A stretch of DNA of 64,000 nucleotides from Sphagnum magellanicum (taxonomy: Eukaryota > Streptophyta > Sphagnopsida > Sphagnales > Sphagnaceae). The notes beneath the pieces are model-generated. The model saw only the letters and a list, made by a program, of their open reading frames with translations, made no database searches and had not been told where the DNA came from. The DNA lies in the NCBI GenBank assembly GCA_021904315.1, contig CM038914.1:18277065-18341064 (forward strand), in the 5' to 3' direction. This document shows, in pieces, positions 46,917 to 59,972 of this stretch. Each line of letters starts with the position of its first letter. The stretch's first letter is position 1. The translations under genes were made by a program, and so were the position numbers.

Positions 46917-48150
46917 AACTAATTATTTGATAATTAATAATATGGATTAATTTATTATCTAATCATCTAAATTTGATTAATTAATCCAAATAATAAATAT
47001 AGATAATTAATTATTTTATTTGAATAACTAATTAATTATCTTATTTAGAGTCATTAATTCATATAATTAATTCAAATAACTATTATTAGATAATTAAAAT
47101 TTAGTTAATTAAGTATTTGAATTAAAATAATTAATTCAAACGATTTTGGATAATTAAATTGAATAATTAATTTACATATAAATTATCAAATAATTACCTA
47201 TTTGTATTATTTTATTTTTTAAAAACACACAAACCATGTGGAAGAACTTTTTTCTAATTGCAACCCATTTTGTAACTAAGGTGAAATCAACAAATTTATC
47301 CCATATGTTTTGTCCTTGAATTTCATCTCCCAAACTATATAAAGAAAATGTATTTTCTTATGTTTCCATATTAAAATGCATGTGTTAATTTGGGATGAAC
47401 TCTAAAATGTTTAACCCAAAAAGTAAACAAATAAATAAAAAACTTTATACGACTATTTTTTAATTAACCTACCCTTCTACCTTTGTATTTAGTTGCTTAC
47501 CTAGGTAAGTAAGTAGGTAGGTAGTGTAGGTAGGCAGGCATGTGGCTTACGTAATTAATTATGCCTTATCAATCTAGTTTTATTTACCTATTCAAATTTA
47601 CCTAGGAACCTAAGTAAGTAAGTAGGACCTATCAACCTACCACTTAGGCTTATATATTAACTTACTTAATTACTTAGATAAATAATTAATTATTTATTCC
47701 AAAATTCAATTGATATGTTGAGCCATGAAAAGGATAGTAAATCATACAAGTCACCTTAATTTCCACAAGAATTGGTAATTAATGGTGTCAACTTGTTGGT
47801 TATAGCAAAGAGGGTTTCTTTTGACATTTGAATTTTTTGAGTCTAATGCTTGTCATCATACTCTATCAATTTTTTTTAGAACCAAATTGTGCTATGTGGT
47901 TTCACCCAATAATTAAGATAAGAACCTATTATATTTAAGTTGCAAGACAACTACAATGGGTGCAAAACAAAAGTTGTAATCAAGTTTGAAAAATCATCAC
48001 ATTGTCAAGGTTGGAAGTTGAAAAAAAAATTGATGAAATTGATTGGAGTCCTTCCCTACTAGGTTGCAAGATTATGATGAGGAAAACAATTGTGCCCATC
48101 GCAACCACAAATTGCTTGTTATCCATGACAAGTTGTAATTGGAAAGAAAG
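46917..48150. other. AT-rich block with GGTA repeats, CACTA-family fragment
   Basis: Palindrome-like aattaatt/taattaat DNA (46,917-47,210) is followed by a segment related to 54,510-54,690 (aacttatcccat/aaatttatcccatatg, then tgggatgaac...aaatgtttaaccc) and a GGTA/TACC cluster at 47,470-47,660. No terminal repeats were found. It appears to be a partial copy of the family represented by 52,162-55,351. Confidence 0.4.
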
Positions 48151-48659
48151 ACCTACAAAGAACATGTGAAAAATGACAAAAATGAACTACCCAAAAAAAT
48201 AAATGGTGATGACAAAGAACATAATGCATATAAAACATACATCATTAGAATGCAAATAAAAAAATAAAAATGAATATTTTTTGGAAGGAAACAAAAAGTT
48301 TGCATTCACCAAGGGACAATGATGAAGAGAAAAGTTGCATATAATCTAGTGACAAGGTGATGAAATGAGTTCATCAAAAAGAATTTTAAACCACAAATTG
48401 TTGAAAATGTTTTAAGCTTCAACACAAATTTATGACAACACAAAGATAAACAAATAATTACAACATCAAAGAGAGTAAAAACAACAATGGCAAAAAATGA
48501 TTACAAGCAATGAGAAAAAAACACAATGCAAATCAAATTTAAAAACTTCAAAGAAAATTTGATGAAGAATTGAGGAGGCGATGCTTGTCAAGAGTTGAAC
48601 TCTATAGCAATAATGATGAAAAAATAAAGAGACACAAATATCCATTAAGGAGGTGATGT
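48151..48659. other. No gene seen
   Basis: A-rich DNA. A roughly 100-bp motif (gaggaggcgatgcttg...agttgaactctatagcaa) is imperfectly repeated at about 48,568-48,625 and 48,647-48,700. Confidence 0.4.
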
Positions 48660-48790
48660 TGACATTGATGAAGAATTGAACTCTATAACAACAATAATGA
48701 AATAAAATATAATCTGATATAGATCTAATCTATTGAACTCAATTAACAAAAAGTTAAAATTTCATCTATTTCTAACACCCTCCTTGAAAC
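48660..48790 (-). mobile_element. Copia 3' LTR start and polypurine tract
   Basis: On the minus strand, a purine-rich CAAGGAGGG (48,778-48,786) directly precedes TGTTAGAAATAGATGAAA (from 48,777 down). The following bases match the start of the LTR at 57,419 (tagatctatat...). Similarity is lost after roughly 100 bp, so the 3' LTR is truncated or rearranged. Confidence 0.7.
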
Positions 48791-49559
48791 CTTTGTTCTA
48801 TTTAGTTTATAAGCAAAAATTATTGATGACTAAACACAACATCTTATTACAAGCTTCCCCCAAATGAGGCTTTGAGCCAACTATAGGACATTGTTAGTAT
48901 TCTATTTATAGTAAGAGATGCCTATTTCTAATTTTGAATTTATGTTACATATATTACATCTATTTGTAATTCGTTGCCAACTTGATTTGTATGTATCTTT
49001 CTTTAGATTGAAATAATTCTCTAATGATGTGGTTGGTGTTAGTTTTGTTTTGATGAGCTTGTGATTTCATATCGAATGGATTTTTTGCTTGTCTTTTCAA
49101 CTTCTTTTCTTCCAATGTAGGAGAGTTATAGGTCACCATGTTGCTTGAAATGATAGACAAAATATCATTTGATCCTTTGAATGAGTTTGGTGTGGAACTT
49201 ATCAAAATTTTTCAAAAACAAGTCCTTCAACTAGTAAACAATATCCTAAATCTAGAGTTCTATCATTAGGCCAAGTTAGGAATTTTATGCTATGAGAATC
49301 AAGAAAAGGCATGGGATATACACTATTTGAATAGAGTGTGAAAGTCAAGCGATTGGTTTCCATGGAGAAATTTGCAAAAGTTTTAAAAGCTTAAGAAAGG
49401 TGAAGGCTTATGTGAATATTAGTAGCCTTGGTTCTACATAGTGTGATTGAAAGTTTCATGCAAGTTCAAAAGAAGTTGGGCTTTTAGATTTCAAACTTTG
49501 CCTTGTTAGGAATTTGGGGTGGATTTAGCAACTTGAGACAACTTTCAAACTTGATTCAA

Positions 49560-52161
49560 CCGAAAGCTTTTGTCAATATGTTAACTAGTTGAAGATCTGT
49601 TGATATATATAAAATATGGACTTTACTTTTTCTCCACCATATCCTTGACAAAGTGTAAATGGATCTCAAAATGTTTGGTTTTTGAATGATAAATTGGATT
49701 ATGTGATATCTTTATGGGACTCTGATTGTTATAATGTATGTCAATGGGACTTGCTTTGAGAAATCCAAGTTCGCAATAAAGATTTTTAATCTAAATAACT
49801 TTTTTTGACGCATCAATTAAAGCCTTGTATTTAGATTCATTGGATGAAAGCAAAACACAAGTTTGCTTCTTGGCACACCATGTGATAGGAGTGTTGTTGG
49901 TGGTGAACAAAGACCCCTAAGTCAAATTGTGCTCATCCAAGTCACCCCCCCAGTGAGCATGATTGTAACCAGTGAACATCAATCCATTGGATTTACGGTA
50001 GAAGAGACCATAGTTAGGTGTACCTTTAATGTAGCAGATAATTGACTTGATGGTTTGTAGATGAACCAATTAAGGTTGTGTTGTAAATCTTGAGACAAGA
50101 TTGGCTACGTATGCTATGTCTTAGTGGGTGGTTTTCCAACCATGTGTTGATACATATGTGTGTTAATAGGAGGAGATTTTGTGTCCTTTTGAAGCTTGAT
50201 ATTTTGTGGCAACAGAATTTTATATGAATTACAATCAGTCATGCCAAATTTATCAATAATGTTTTGAGCATACTTAGTTTGATGTAAAAGTAAACCATTT
50301 CAACGATGAATAAATTGGATGTTGAGGTATTTTGTTCAACGTCTGAAAGAAATCATCTTAAACTTATTGTGTAATTTTTACTTAAGCCAAATTATTTTCT
50401 CATGATCAATATCTCCTGTGAAGATAAAATCATCCACATATCTTATCAAGATGATAGTTTTGTCGTTACATTGAAGATAATACAAATTTCCATTTGATGA
50501 AGATCTGTTCATGTGATTATGTTTCCAAAAATTATCAATTTTGCGAAGCCATTCTAGAGGAGCTTATTTAAGACCATACAATGCATGGTTAAGCTTGCAC
50601 ACAAGACTAGTGAAACTTGATTTTTTGTAACCTTGTGGTTGTTGCATGAAAACCTTTTCTTGTAAACGACCATCTAAAAATGTCGTTTTGACATCAGGAT
50701 GGTGCACTTTCCATCCCTTGGCTTTAACAAATGGACTCATGGCTTTAATGGTGTGCCATTTTGCCATCAGAGCATAAGTTTTGGAGTAATCAACTCCTTG
50801 TTTTTGTTGGCACCCCCAAGCCACGAATTTCACCTTAAACTAATTTGGACTACCATTGATTCCAAGTTTCATTTTGTAAATCCATTTGCATGTGATTTTA
50901 TTTTTTCTAAGTTGCAAAGAAACAAGAGTCCAAATTTTTATTTTTTTTGATGTTGTTCATTTTGTCATCCATCACAACTTGCTAATTAATATCAAATTCA
51001 ACTTCTTGGTAAGTGAGTTTTTTTTTGAGGTTTGCAACAAATTGATCTAGTTATATAAAGGGACGTTTAAGCCATGTTGAATGATGTAGTCAATCTTTCA
51101 CTCCATCTTGAGGTTGTTTGATTTGATGGGTCAATACCTTCAATGGTCCAGCTAAACTGTTAGTTTGTGCAAGTGAAAAAATAATTGCGGATGAAATTTC
51201 AGAATGTACTAGTTTTGGTGATTTAGTATGAGATGCATTTATGAAAGGTGTGAGACTAGGACTAATGATAAATATGTTTTGTGCAATGTTAGTAAAAGAG
51301 GGATTATAAGTTACTCGGTGAGATGTAATAACTTCAATGATCAGTTTTGATTGACAATCCATTATTGTAAGTCAAAATTGGAAAAACTTTTTCTAGTTAT
51401 GATATTTGAAAGAGGATTCTCAGATTCATTAATCTCGACATCTTGAAAGATGATGATAGTGGATGGACAATAACAATGGTAGCCTTTGGTGTATTTGTCC
51501 TAGCCCAAAAGAATGCATTTTGAGGCTTTTGGATTCATTTTGCTATGTTGATGGGCTAGTATTTGAACATACACTTGAGTGCCGAATGTGTGAAGATGAA
51601 AAACATCTTGTTTTCTCCCAATGAATGTTTGTTCATGAGTCAAATTCTTGAGTGACTTTGGTAGGCATGTGGCTTTAACGAAAAAAATCTTGTTGTTTCA
51701 TAAATGGATATGTTGATACACTCAATTGTGCCATTATTCTAAGGAGTGTATGGCTACAACCTTAGTGAATAATATTATTGTTTATGTAGTATCATTGAAA
51801 CTCCATAGAGGAATATTCTCCACCATGGTTGAATTGAAGTATTTCCATCTTTTGATTTATGATTGTTTCAACCATTCTTTTGAATCTTTTGAATTCTTTA
51901 AGAACTTGATTATTGGTTTTGATAAAAGCCATTGAAATGTGTTTGTAGTCATCAAGAAATGTGACAAATAGTGTGCGCCATTATGAGTCGGGTGTTTGAA
52001 AAGATCGTAAACATTGTTATGCACTTTAATTAAAGGCTTCATTGTTGTGGATGTGCTTCTTGGAAATTCTTTACAAGCTTGCTTTTGAAGTTGATAGATC
52101 TCACATGTGAAGTTGACATGGGGAAAACAAGGTAGTTTTAAGATTAGACTTGATGTTGCTA
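49560..52161 (-). pseudogene. Copia pol: integrase, reverse transcriptase, RNase H, inactivated
   Basis: On the minus strand the RT is clearest (50,564-50,833): KQGVDYSKTYALMAKWHTIK, then WKVHHPDVKTTFLDGRLQEK, then CKLNHALYGLK, the standard Ty1/copia order. Further downstream (49,600-50,130) are HNPHESH-like, SKYKAL-like and a terminal QLVNILTKAF-type segment of RNase H. Upstream, 51,700-52,160 carries integrase remnants (CKEFPRSTSTT near 52,060, then the region ending in FLKNSKDSKEW). Stops and frameshifts are frequent throughout. It is continuous with 55,352-57,173 once the nested element at 52,162-55,351 is set aside. Confidence 0.85.
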
Positions 52162-55100
52162 CACTAGTAGAAATCAGCCAAAATCTAATTATTTTGTTTG
52201 CAACTACATGCGATTTGTAGTTGTTTGTGACTAAGTTTGGGAGTATTTACAACTATAAGACCAAATTTCAACTATTTTGGTCACTTTACTACTATGATGC
52301 AACTATTGAAAATTTCATCCTATCGGTTGGATGGATTTTAGGTTTATTTTCATCCATGAATATATTGATATGTCCCATTAGTTGCAATAATCACAAAATT
52401 AGTCACATCCTAAAGGTATTATATGGTGACATAAGGGGTGTATTTTTATTTATATATTAAAATGATATTTACGATAAATCACATATATCAAAAAAAATAT
52501 TTGTGTGTATATTGATTATGTGTATGTATGTATATTGTTCATATAATGATCTAAAAATTATTATTTGAACTCTGAAATTTATTATTCAAATCTGAAAATT
52601 AATATTTCAATTTAAAAATTGATATTTGAATTTAAAAAATATTTACGATAATTTGAACTTTTTACTTGCATTCTAATTTCTTTGTTTAATTAAAAATCAT
52701 TATTTGAGTCTAAAAATTCCAATTCAAGAACATTTTATTTGAATTTAAAAATCAATATTTGAACTCTAAACATTGTTATTCAAATTTGAAAACTGATATT
52801 TCAATACTGAATACTCATATTTCAATTCTAAAAATTATATTTGAACCTGAAAATTGTTATTCCAATTCTGAAACATTTTATTTGAATCTAAAAATCAATA
52901 TTTGAATTTAAAGTTTTAAATATGAATTTTTAAAATTGTTAGTTTTATTCAAAAAATATGTTTGACTACAAAATTATAATTCAAATTATGAAAATTATAT
53001 TTAAACATTAAAGTCGATGTTTCAATTCTGAAAATTGCTGCTGGAATTCATTATATATATATAATTTTAAAGATGGAATATAATTTTTTAAAATTTTAAT
53101 TCTTTTTTAAATTATTTGAATTTGAAAAAAAAATTGAATTCGAAAATTAATATATCAATTCTGAAAAACTACTATTTCAATTATTTCAGAATTAGTTGAG
53201 TTTGAAATTTGATATTTTAGTCTGAAATTTGCTATTTCAATTCCTTAAAAAACAAATTGAATTTTAAAAATTTTAATTTAAAAATATTATTTGATCTAAA
53301 ATTTGATATTTGAATTCTAAATTATTATTTTCGATTCTAACAATTAATATTTCAATTTTGATTTTTAAATTTAAATTAAAAAAATTTGATTTGAAATTGA
53401 AATTGCAGTTCCAAATTATTATTTTGGACTCTCAGAATTAATATTTCCATTCAGAAAATTATTAATTGAGTTTAAAAATGGACACTCCAATTTTGAATCT
53501 AAAATTTGACATTTCAATTATGAAAATTTTAAGTTAAATTCAAAGACTTATTTCATCTAAAAAATGATATTTGAATTCTGAATTATTTTTTTGGAATGTA
53601 AAATTAATATTTCAATTCCAAAAGTTATTGATTGAGTTTTAAGGCCTTTTCTATTAATGTTATCCATAATGAATCACTTTTATGAATAATTATAAATGAT
53701 TATATTTATTACTTATAAGTTACACAAAATAATTATTTTAAAACATAAATTTTTACATCATATATTTTATATTCTCATATTAAAAGAAATAAAATACTGT
53801 AATTAATGTTACATTACTTTAAAATCATTGTAGTTACTTCAAATAATAATAATTATAGTATATGCATAATTATTTTTTAATTGAATATAATTATTCACAG
53901 TTTTTTATTTATAACTTTAAATCTGAATTAAAATTTTGGAAAAATTATAATGGAGTTTAAATAGTTATTGTAATGATTGTAATTTTAGGAATTATTATAA
54001 AATAATTTAAGTTTTTATTTTAAAAAATTCTGTAATTACTTATCTTTGATATAATTTTTTACAATAATAAATGTAATTATATAGTAATTAATATAACTAT
54101 TTTAAATAATCATCTAAGAATTTTTTAAAATAAGAGTTTTTCATTTGTTATTTATAATTTTATTTTTTAAAATAAAAATAATTAATTTTAATATTATATT
54201 AATTGATTAAAAATATATTATCTATAATTCGACAATATATAATAAAATATTTTAGTTATTTATTTATCTTTGAATAGTGTATTAACAACTTGTGAGAAAC
54301 TAGAAAACTAATTAGTTAAATATTTAGACGTTATTATTTATTTAAGTAGTTGATAATGAATACTTAATATTTGTAGTGTATAATTTATATTTTAAATATA
54401 TGTGAAATTTAATCATTACTAATTAAATGATTATCTAATTATCTAGTGAGTCATGTACTTAAATTGTTTATAAATCTAAAAACTAAGAACAAAAGGCATG
54501 AATAATGTTTTGGAGTTGTAATTTAGTTTGTGAAAAAGTTGCAATTTCAAAACTTATCCCATTTTGTTTGTTTTCCATTCATATTTTGAACATTATATAA
54601 ACAAAGGCTGTGGTTGTCAAATTTCACATTAAAAAATTTGTGCACATGGGATGAACCAATCAAAAGGTTTAACCAAAAATAGAAAGAAAAGTTATGCACA
54701 ATTTTAAATTATCAACTTCTACCTAGCTAGGTAGGTACGTAGTATGACCTACCCACCTAGGTCAACCTATGTACGTATTTACTTAAATACCTACTTATAT
54801 GAATAGGTATTTAGCCTAGGAAGGTACACCTACCTACTTACTTTTTTACCTAAGTAATAGGTAGGTAGGTAGGTAGGTATGTAGCCTAGGTTTGTAGGCA
54901 CCTATTTATGTACCTACTTAGGCATTACCAATTTAATATTAATATTTTGTATTAAATTCAGCTTAAGGTGCCACATGGCATATTTACATTGGACCACATG
55001 TCATAATATAAAATTATCCAAACATTTGAATTGAACATTCTAGATTATTTCAAAATAATAATAATAATAATATAAATAATTCAATATTAAAACATGTGAC

Positions 55101-55351
55101 AACACATCATTTGCCTCAATTGTGACCAAAATTGTTGCATCATAGTTGCATGTGACAATATGTATATAATGGAGTCAAGGGATGAACTTGTATTTGTTGA
55201 CTTTTTTTTCATCCAATACCCCTTGTCATTTGCAACTAATGTCTCATGCGACTTGTTCAAGGAAACTAATAAGATTTTAGTTGCAAATGTTGCTTGTGAC
55301 TAAATTTTAGTTGCAAAGACTAGTCGAAAATACTTGGTTTTTTTTATAGTG
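52162..55351. mobile_element. CACTA-like non-autonomous element nested in copia
   Basis: A 3.19-kb element with ends CACTAGTAGAAATCAGCC on the left and, on the minus strand, CACTATAAAAAAAACC on the right. The flanking triplets are CTA and TTA, a slightly mismatched 3-bp target duplication. Both ends carry repeated subterminal words related to TTTGCAACTA/TAGTTGCAAA (for example 52,196-52,225 and 55,230-55,330), a hallmark of En/Spm elements. The interior is non-coding: a 20-22-bp AT-rich degenerate repeat (52,545-53,640) and a GGTA/TACC cluster (54,715-54,930). It splits the copia integrase region, so it inserted later. Confidence 0.65.
52545..53640. repeat. Degenerate AT-rich tandem repeat, about 20-22 bp
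   Basis: Alternating words such as ctgaaaattaatatttcaat and aaaattgatatttgaatt recur about every 20-22 bases with many variants. It lies inside the CACTA-like element and has no coding potential. Confidence 0.6.
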
Positions 55352-57173
55352 TTAACTCATGAAATGATTAAAAATTTATATGTCCAAGCTTTCTATGCTA
55401 AAGTAAGGTTCAATTGACCTCCTATGATTGTTCAACATTACATATCTAAACATTCATAACATTTTTTGCTTCAAGTCTATAAAGCCCTTTAGATTTCCTA
55501 TTTTATGTCCTTTGCTTAAAATGCTATGAATTTTCATCTTTCGGATGAAACTTGTGGATTTAATAAACTCCACTACATAATCATGATTAGATATGCATCC
55601 AATTGATAAAAGGTTATGTTTAATCTTAGGAACATAAATAACATCATTAATTTTTTAAATTTCAACACGAGGAAATTATATGAATATAATTCTTTTGCTT
55701 GCAACATTATGGGGTTCACCCCCTATGGTAATCATTGGTGTAACCATCACACATTTGAGATTAAAGATGATGTTCGCATTGCTTGTAATATGTTGTGTGC
55801 ACCTAAATCTAAGATTCATGTGGAATCTGATGCATCTTGAGGTCTAAGTAAATCACGATTTACAAAATAATTGAATGAACTACTATGAGCGACAATTGGT
55901 TCAAGAGCAAATACTTCAGTGGTTTTAACGAAGTAAGTTTTAAGAACTTCAACATATGTTTTGTTATTGTTTGATCCAAATTAGTCATCCTATAATTTAA
56001 CTGGTTTTTTCTTTTTGACATCATTGACTTGTGGATGGTTATGGTGTTTGTAGTTGATTTTTTTGAATTTTACTTTGAGACTCCACATTTGCTCAATGGT
56101 CTGTTTCAGTTCATAACATTTTTCCAATGTCCATGTTTTTTACAAAAGAAGCATGTGTCATTAAATGAAGGTTTTCTTTTGGTGGATTGACCTTTGTTGA
56201 TGGTAAATCTACCTTTTTTTCTTGTGGGACTGAGTTTGGTTTTGATCCATCGACTTTTTTCCTCCTGAGAAATGTGATGAGTTATTTTTGTTGTTTGTCA
56301 CTCCCCTCTTCACAAACATTCCATACATTGTCTCCTTTTTCAAGTCCATCTTGATTTGCATAATTTCATCAAGAGTTTGAATTCAAGATTTGTATATGGT
56401 GGAAGAAGATAATTTTCGGTAAGTAGTTTCCTCAACAATTGATATTCCTTTAGCAAAGAATGAAATAATAACAAGGAAAAAAAATTCTCAAGGATAGTAA
56501 TTGATATAACTTTTGATTAGTCAATTGTGCTTTTGACATCCTTCAAGTAGTTTTCCATGGTCTTAGTTCCTTCCTTTGGAGATGTTACTAATCTTTGCAA
56601 CAACATGAACTATCATGAACCAATGTTCAGTTCGTACTGTCCCTTGAGATGTTGCCAACATTCATACAAATTGGTGTAATGCTAGATAATTGGGATCAAT
56701 GAATCTTGGAATTTTTTTGAAATTTTTGTCTAAGGCAAGCTTCCTACCTTCAATTTCAATTTCTATGACTTCATCTTGTGACACAAGATTAACACAATAC
56801 ATCCATATTCTATGCCTTTTTAATATTCAAGTCATTTTGAATGACCATACTTGATAATTTGACTTTCTTTCTAACTTGCTAGAATTTGGAAAAAAATAAT
56901 CTAAAAAAAATTTATTATGTTGAATAATATACCTTAAGATTTTTATATCGACAACAGTTGTGGTGGTGCCAAGTGCAACCATAAACATTACTTGTGATCT
57001 GACCACCACTAGTTATATGACCTATATGTTGCCCATTGTTCACTTCATCTTGGTCATCTTCCATTACCAATTACTAACTAGAAAGTAGACAATATTTGCA
57101 TCCATACCCATGTTCAACTTTTGTAGACTAAACAATGATTAGTGTCAATATTCAAGCCTAAAGATACAAACCT
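55352..57173 (-). pseudogene. Copia gag and protease/pre-integrase region, inactivated
   Basis: The minus strand begins next to the primer-binding site. A gag-like stretch reads LERKSNYQVWSFKMT (56,827-56,871), as in copia gag proteins where NYxxWxxxM is typical. Later text includes a KTWTLEKCYELK-like segment and a protease-like WILDLGAHNM (about 55,775-55,805, where DSGASxHM is expected; the Ser of DSG is Leu here). The pre-integrase region ends at the CACTA insertion. Multiple stops show it is inactive. Confidence 0.75.
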
Positions 57174-57185
57174 GTTCTGATACCA
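57174..57185 (-). other. Copia primer-binding site
   Basis: The minus strand reads TGGTATCAGAAC immediately after the LTR, one base off the initiator-Met tRNA complement TGGTATCAGAGC used by plant copia elements. Confidence 0.85.
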
Positions 57186-57419
57186 TGATAAAAATGGCAT
57201 TATTGATAAAGCAAGAGTGAAATAAGGAGGGATATGTACAAATTGGTGCAACCAAACACCTATGATTAGGGGCATTAGAAAATCACTAATCCAAGATAAA
57301 AATATCATTGATCCAGGATAAAGATATTAGCTAACTACATTACTTTTAATCTAATCTTATATAGATCTAATCTAACAAACTCAATTGACAAAGAATCAAA
57401 GTTTCATCTATTTCTAATA
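57186..57419 (-). mobile_element. Copia 5' LTR
   Basis: About 234 bp between the primer-binding site and 57,419. The minus strand starts T(A/G)TTAGAAATAGATGAAAC and ends near ttttatca. The first 110 bases match 48,777 downward, with the shared tatctatttctaa, ctcaattgacaaa and atagatctaatct words on the plus strand. The start base is TA rather than TG, consistent with age. Confidence 0.7.
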
Positions 57420-58243
57420 AAACAGAAAAGAAGGTCCACCTCCAAGTGTCAATGGACCTTTACTGTAGGATAAAACCTTAGGGTGGGGGCATTCACAAAA
57501 CAAGGGGCCTAGGACAAGACAATAGCCAAATCCAGCCTCACATTTTTGGGAATGTCCCTCACGCATGGGTTTTATCTATTGTAAGGCACGAGGCAAAATT
57601 TATCATGAACCAAACCTCCATAGATCACAAGGCATACAATGGGAGGGTTCTTATGCCTACTCCCAATAGTGGGAGGGTTCTTACACCTAGAAGAAAGCAT
57701 AATTTCCCTCTCATCCTTGAGGAGTAGGCATAATATCCCTCCCAATTTATAGGAGGAAAATTGAGGATATGAGGTGCCCTCCAAATATTCTAGAAATTGT
57801 CTCCAAGTGCTTTACGTGATCTTGAGTGACCTGTCAATCAGTGTGTAATACCGAATTACAGACAAGGTTCTAGCACGTTACTTGTGCACTTTTCATATTG
57901 CGGGAATTTGTACTCCTGGATGATGGTGTCCGTCGATGATAGTCTTGTCTCGTCCAGACGGATGAGATTGTTTCTGTCGTGTCTCAGGTTCCTTCTTCCT
58001 TGCGTTATCAATCGTAGTCTTGGAAGATCTGAACCGTCTAATGTCTCCTTTCCCGGGACGATAAAACATTCTGGACCGTTCACTGTTGGTTCCTTTGCTG
58101 TTTGTTCTCTGTGTTTTTTGTCGTTGTTGCACCACGGGGTCTGCAGAGTGAGCTGAGGTGCACGACGCGACACCCGCCCTAGATCGCTCCATCGATCAAT
58201 TCGTTGCAGGATTTCAGGATTGCTGGGAAGAAGAAGCTGCGGG
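57420..58243 (+). promoter_or_regulatory. Upstream region of the kinase gene
   Basis: The left part (57,420-57,760) has small imperfect repeats of tgggagggttctta(t/c)(g/a)cct. From 57,850 the GC content rises in a promoter-like way. No clear TATA box or known element could be fixed. Frames of 90-105 codons here overlap on opposite strands and are not convincing. Confidence 0.4.
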
Positions 58244-58281
58244 ATGGCGTGGATTGCGCAGCAGCCTCGTCTGATCTCCAG
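58244..58281 (+). CDS. Possible 5' coding exon of the kinase gene
   Basis: ATG at 58,244 gives MAWIAQQPRLIS and ends AG|GTTGGT at 58,281. It leaves two bases that, joined to the acceptor at 59,968, read S-S-M-E-E-T in frame with the kinase. This would add 14 residues and a 1.7-kb first intron, which contains a (TTC)n tract at 58,341-58,362 and a GC-rich stretch at 58,540-58,720 that might hold another exon. Confidence 0.4.
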
Positions 58282-59972
58282 GTTGGTGTTTTTTTCATAA
58301 AATCCCCGTCTTTTTTTGGGGGTGGGAAAAAGAGTTGGCTCTTCTTCTTCTTCTTCTTCTTCTACAACTAGTTTGGAAGTTTGTGAGATTTAGTCTAGTG
58401 TTATGCTCTTGCGGGAGAATGTGTAGAGACGAGGATAAGAGGAGGAGGCAGCATCTTTTAGGGGCGGTGTGGTTGATTCTCTTAGATCCGTACTTCATTT
58501 CACAAAGAGGGATTTAGTCACGAAAGGAACTTTATTGGTGATCGTCACAACTGATGCGTACCGTAATTGTACTGGCGACAACGTCGGGATGTTGAAAGCC
58601 TGCCGGGACTTGTTCCTCAGGCGAAGATGAAGCAGGAGTGGAGAAGGTTGAAGTGGGGAGATTTCAATGAGAAGTTGAATTATGCTCCATCGCAGCTGAT
58701 CATGCCGGGAAGGGGGAAAGGATTGTTCCAACCTGCATCATGTGATAGCATTTGATGAACTGCCTGTTATCATCATCTAGATTCCGTCGTCATTTGTAAA
58801 TCTGCACATCATCCCAGATTTCTGTAGACAGGAACAGTCACAGCTTGAACTAATGCAGATATAGTGGAAGTAATGATTCCAGTGGGATGTTTATTCTCTA
58901 GATGGGAGCTAGCAATGCAAGCTGGTGACCAACCATGCAGTCGTGCTCCTCTGTTCTCATATCACAGTGAAACACGAATGTTACTTCCCTCATTAGGTAT
59001 GTCAAAACTTGAAACTGAGGTCAATCTTGACTACAGTGCTGACTGTTCTAGGGTTGTACTCTGAGCCAGGAGTAAGCATTTCTCTTAGTTTGTACTTGCA
59101 ACAGTGATGAAGTTTTGTTGTTACCTTGGTACATCTGCATACAAGCATGGTTCTATTGGCAATTCTAGTACAATGCAAATTCAGGCTTCCTATGTAGAAC
59201 CCTTTGGTTGACCAGGTTTGAATGTCCTTCCTCTCATATATCAAACAACAATTTTTTTGTGCTTCATGTACCACGGAAAGGCATTTTGTGCTGGATCAGT
59301 AGAGCTTTCATTCATGTCCTGTCCACAACTAGTTCTTTAGAGAAATGCACTGACAAGGGGGCGGATATCAGCAACAATGTCCTATTTTTATGGACCTCTT
59401 GTAAGTGATGTTCTGGATGTGTGGATTGGTATGCAGGGCAGAGGGAGCTATCAATATCAAGTGCAGCACAACATCATGTTGCTCTAAGAAAGCTAATATG
59501 GAATGGACACTTAGGAAGACTGGCTTTAGACCTGCTATCACACTCTCAAGGAAAAAAATCTTCACATCACCAGGTTGTGCAGCATTTCCAGGGAGGCTTT
59601 TGGATTTAGAGTTATGACCAGTTCAATCCCTTTCACACGTGTCTGTCAGTGTTAGTGTGTTGTATGCTTAGACCTGGTTGCATCCAAATCCACTGCATTC
59701 TGGTGAAGATCGGTTGTCTGGTGTATGAGGGAATTATTCAAATGGGCATATATGGGAAGGTGCAGTGCCAATGCAGTGTTCAAGAGGAACCCCATATCTT
59801 GCATTCAAGGTAAGTGTTATCTTTCTCGAGACCTTCTTCCTTGTGCACACGATTGTCCATTGTTGCTAAATAATGAATAGCTAGTGGAACTGTTATCCTT
59901 CAATGGTGACAGAGCTTTGGTTAATGGCAGCTTAGAATGAGCTAATTGGCTGGAAACCTTTTGAACAGCTCA

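Noticed and set aside
57856..58192. Overlapping frames of 90-105 codons on both strands near the kinase promoter
   Set aside because: They overlap one another in a GC-rich promoter-like region and carry no recognisable domain.
58341..58362. (TTC)n tract as a coding Ser/Leu repeat
   Set aside because: It lies within the probable first intron of the kinase gene and no splice model includes it.
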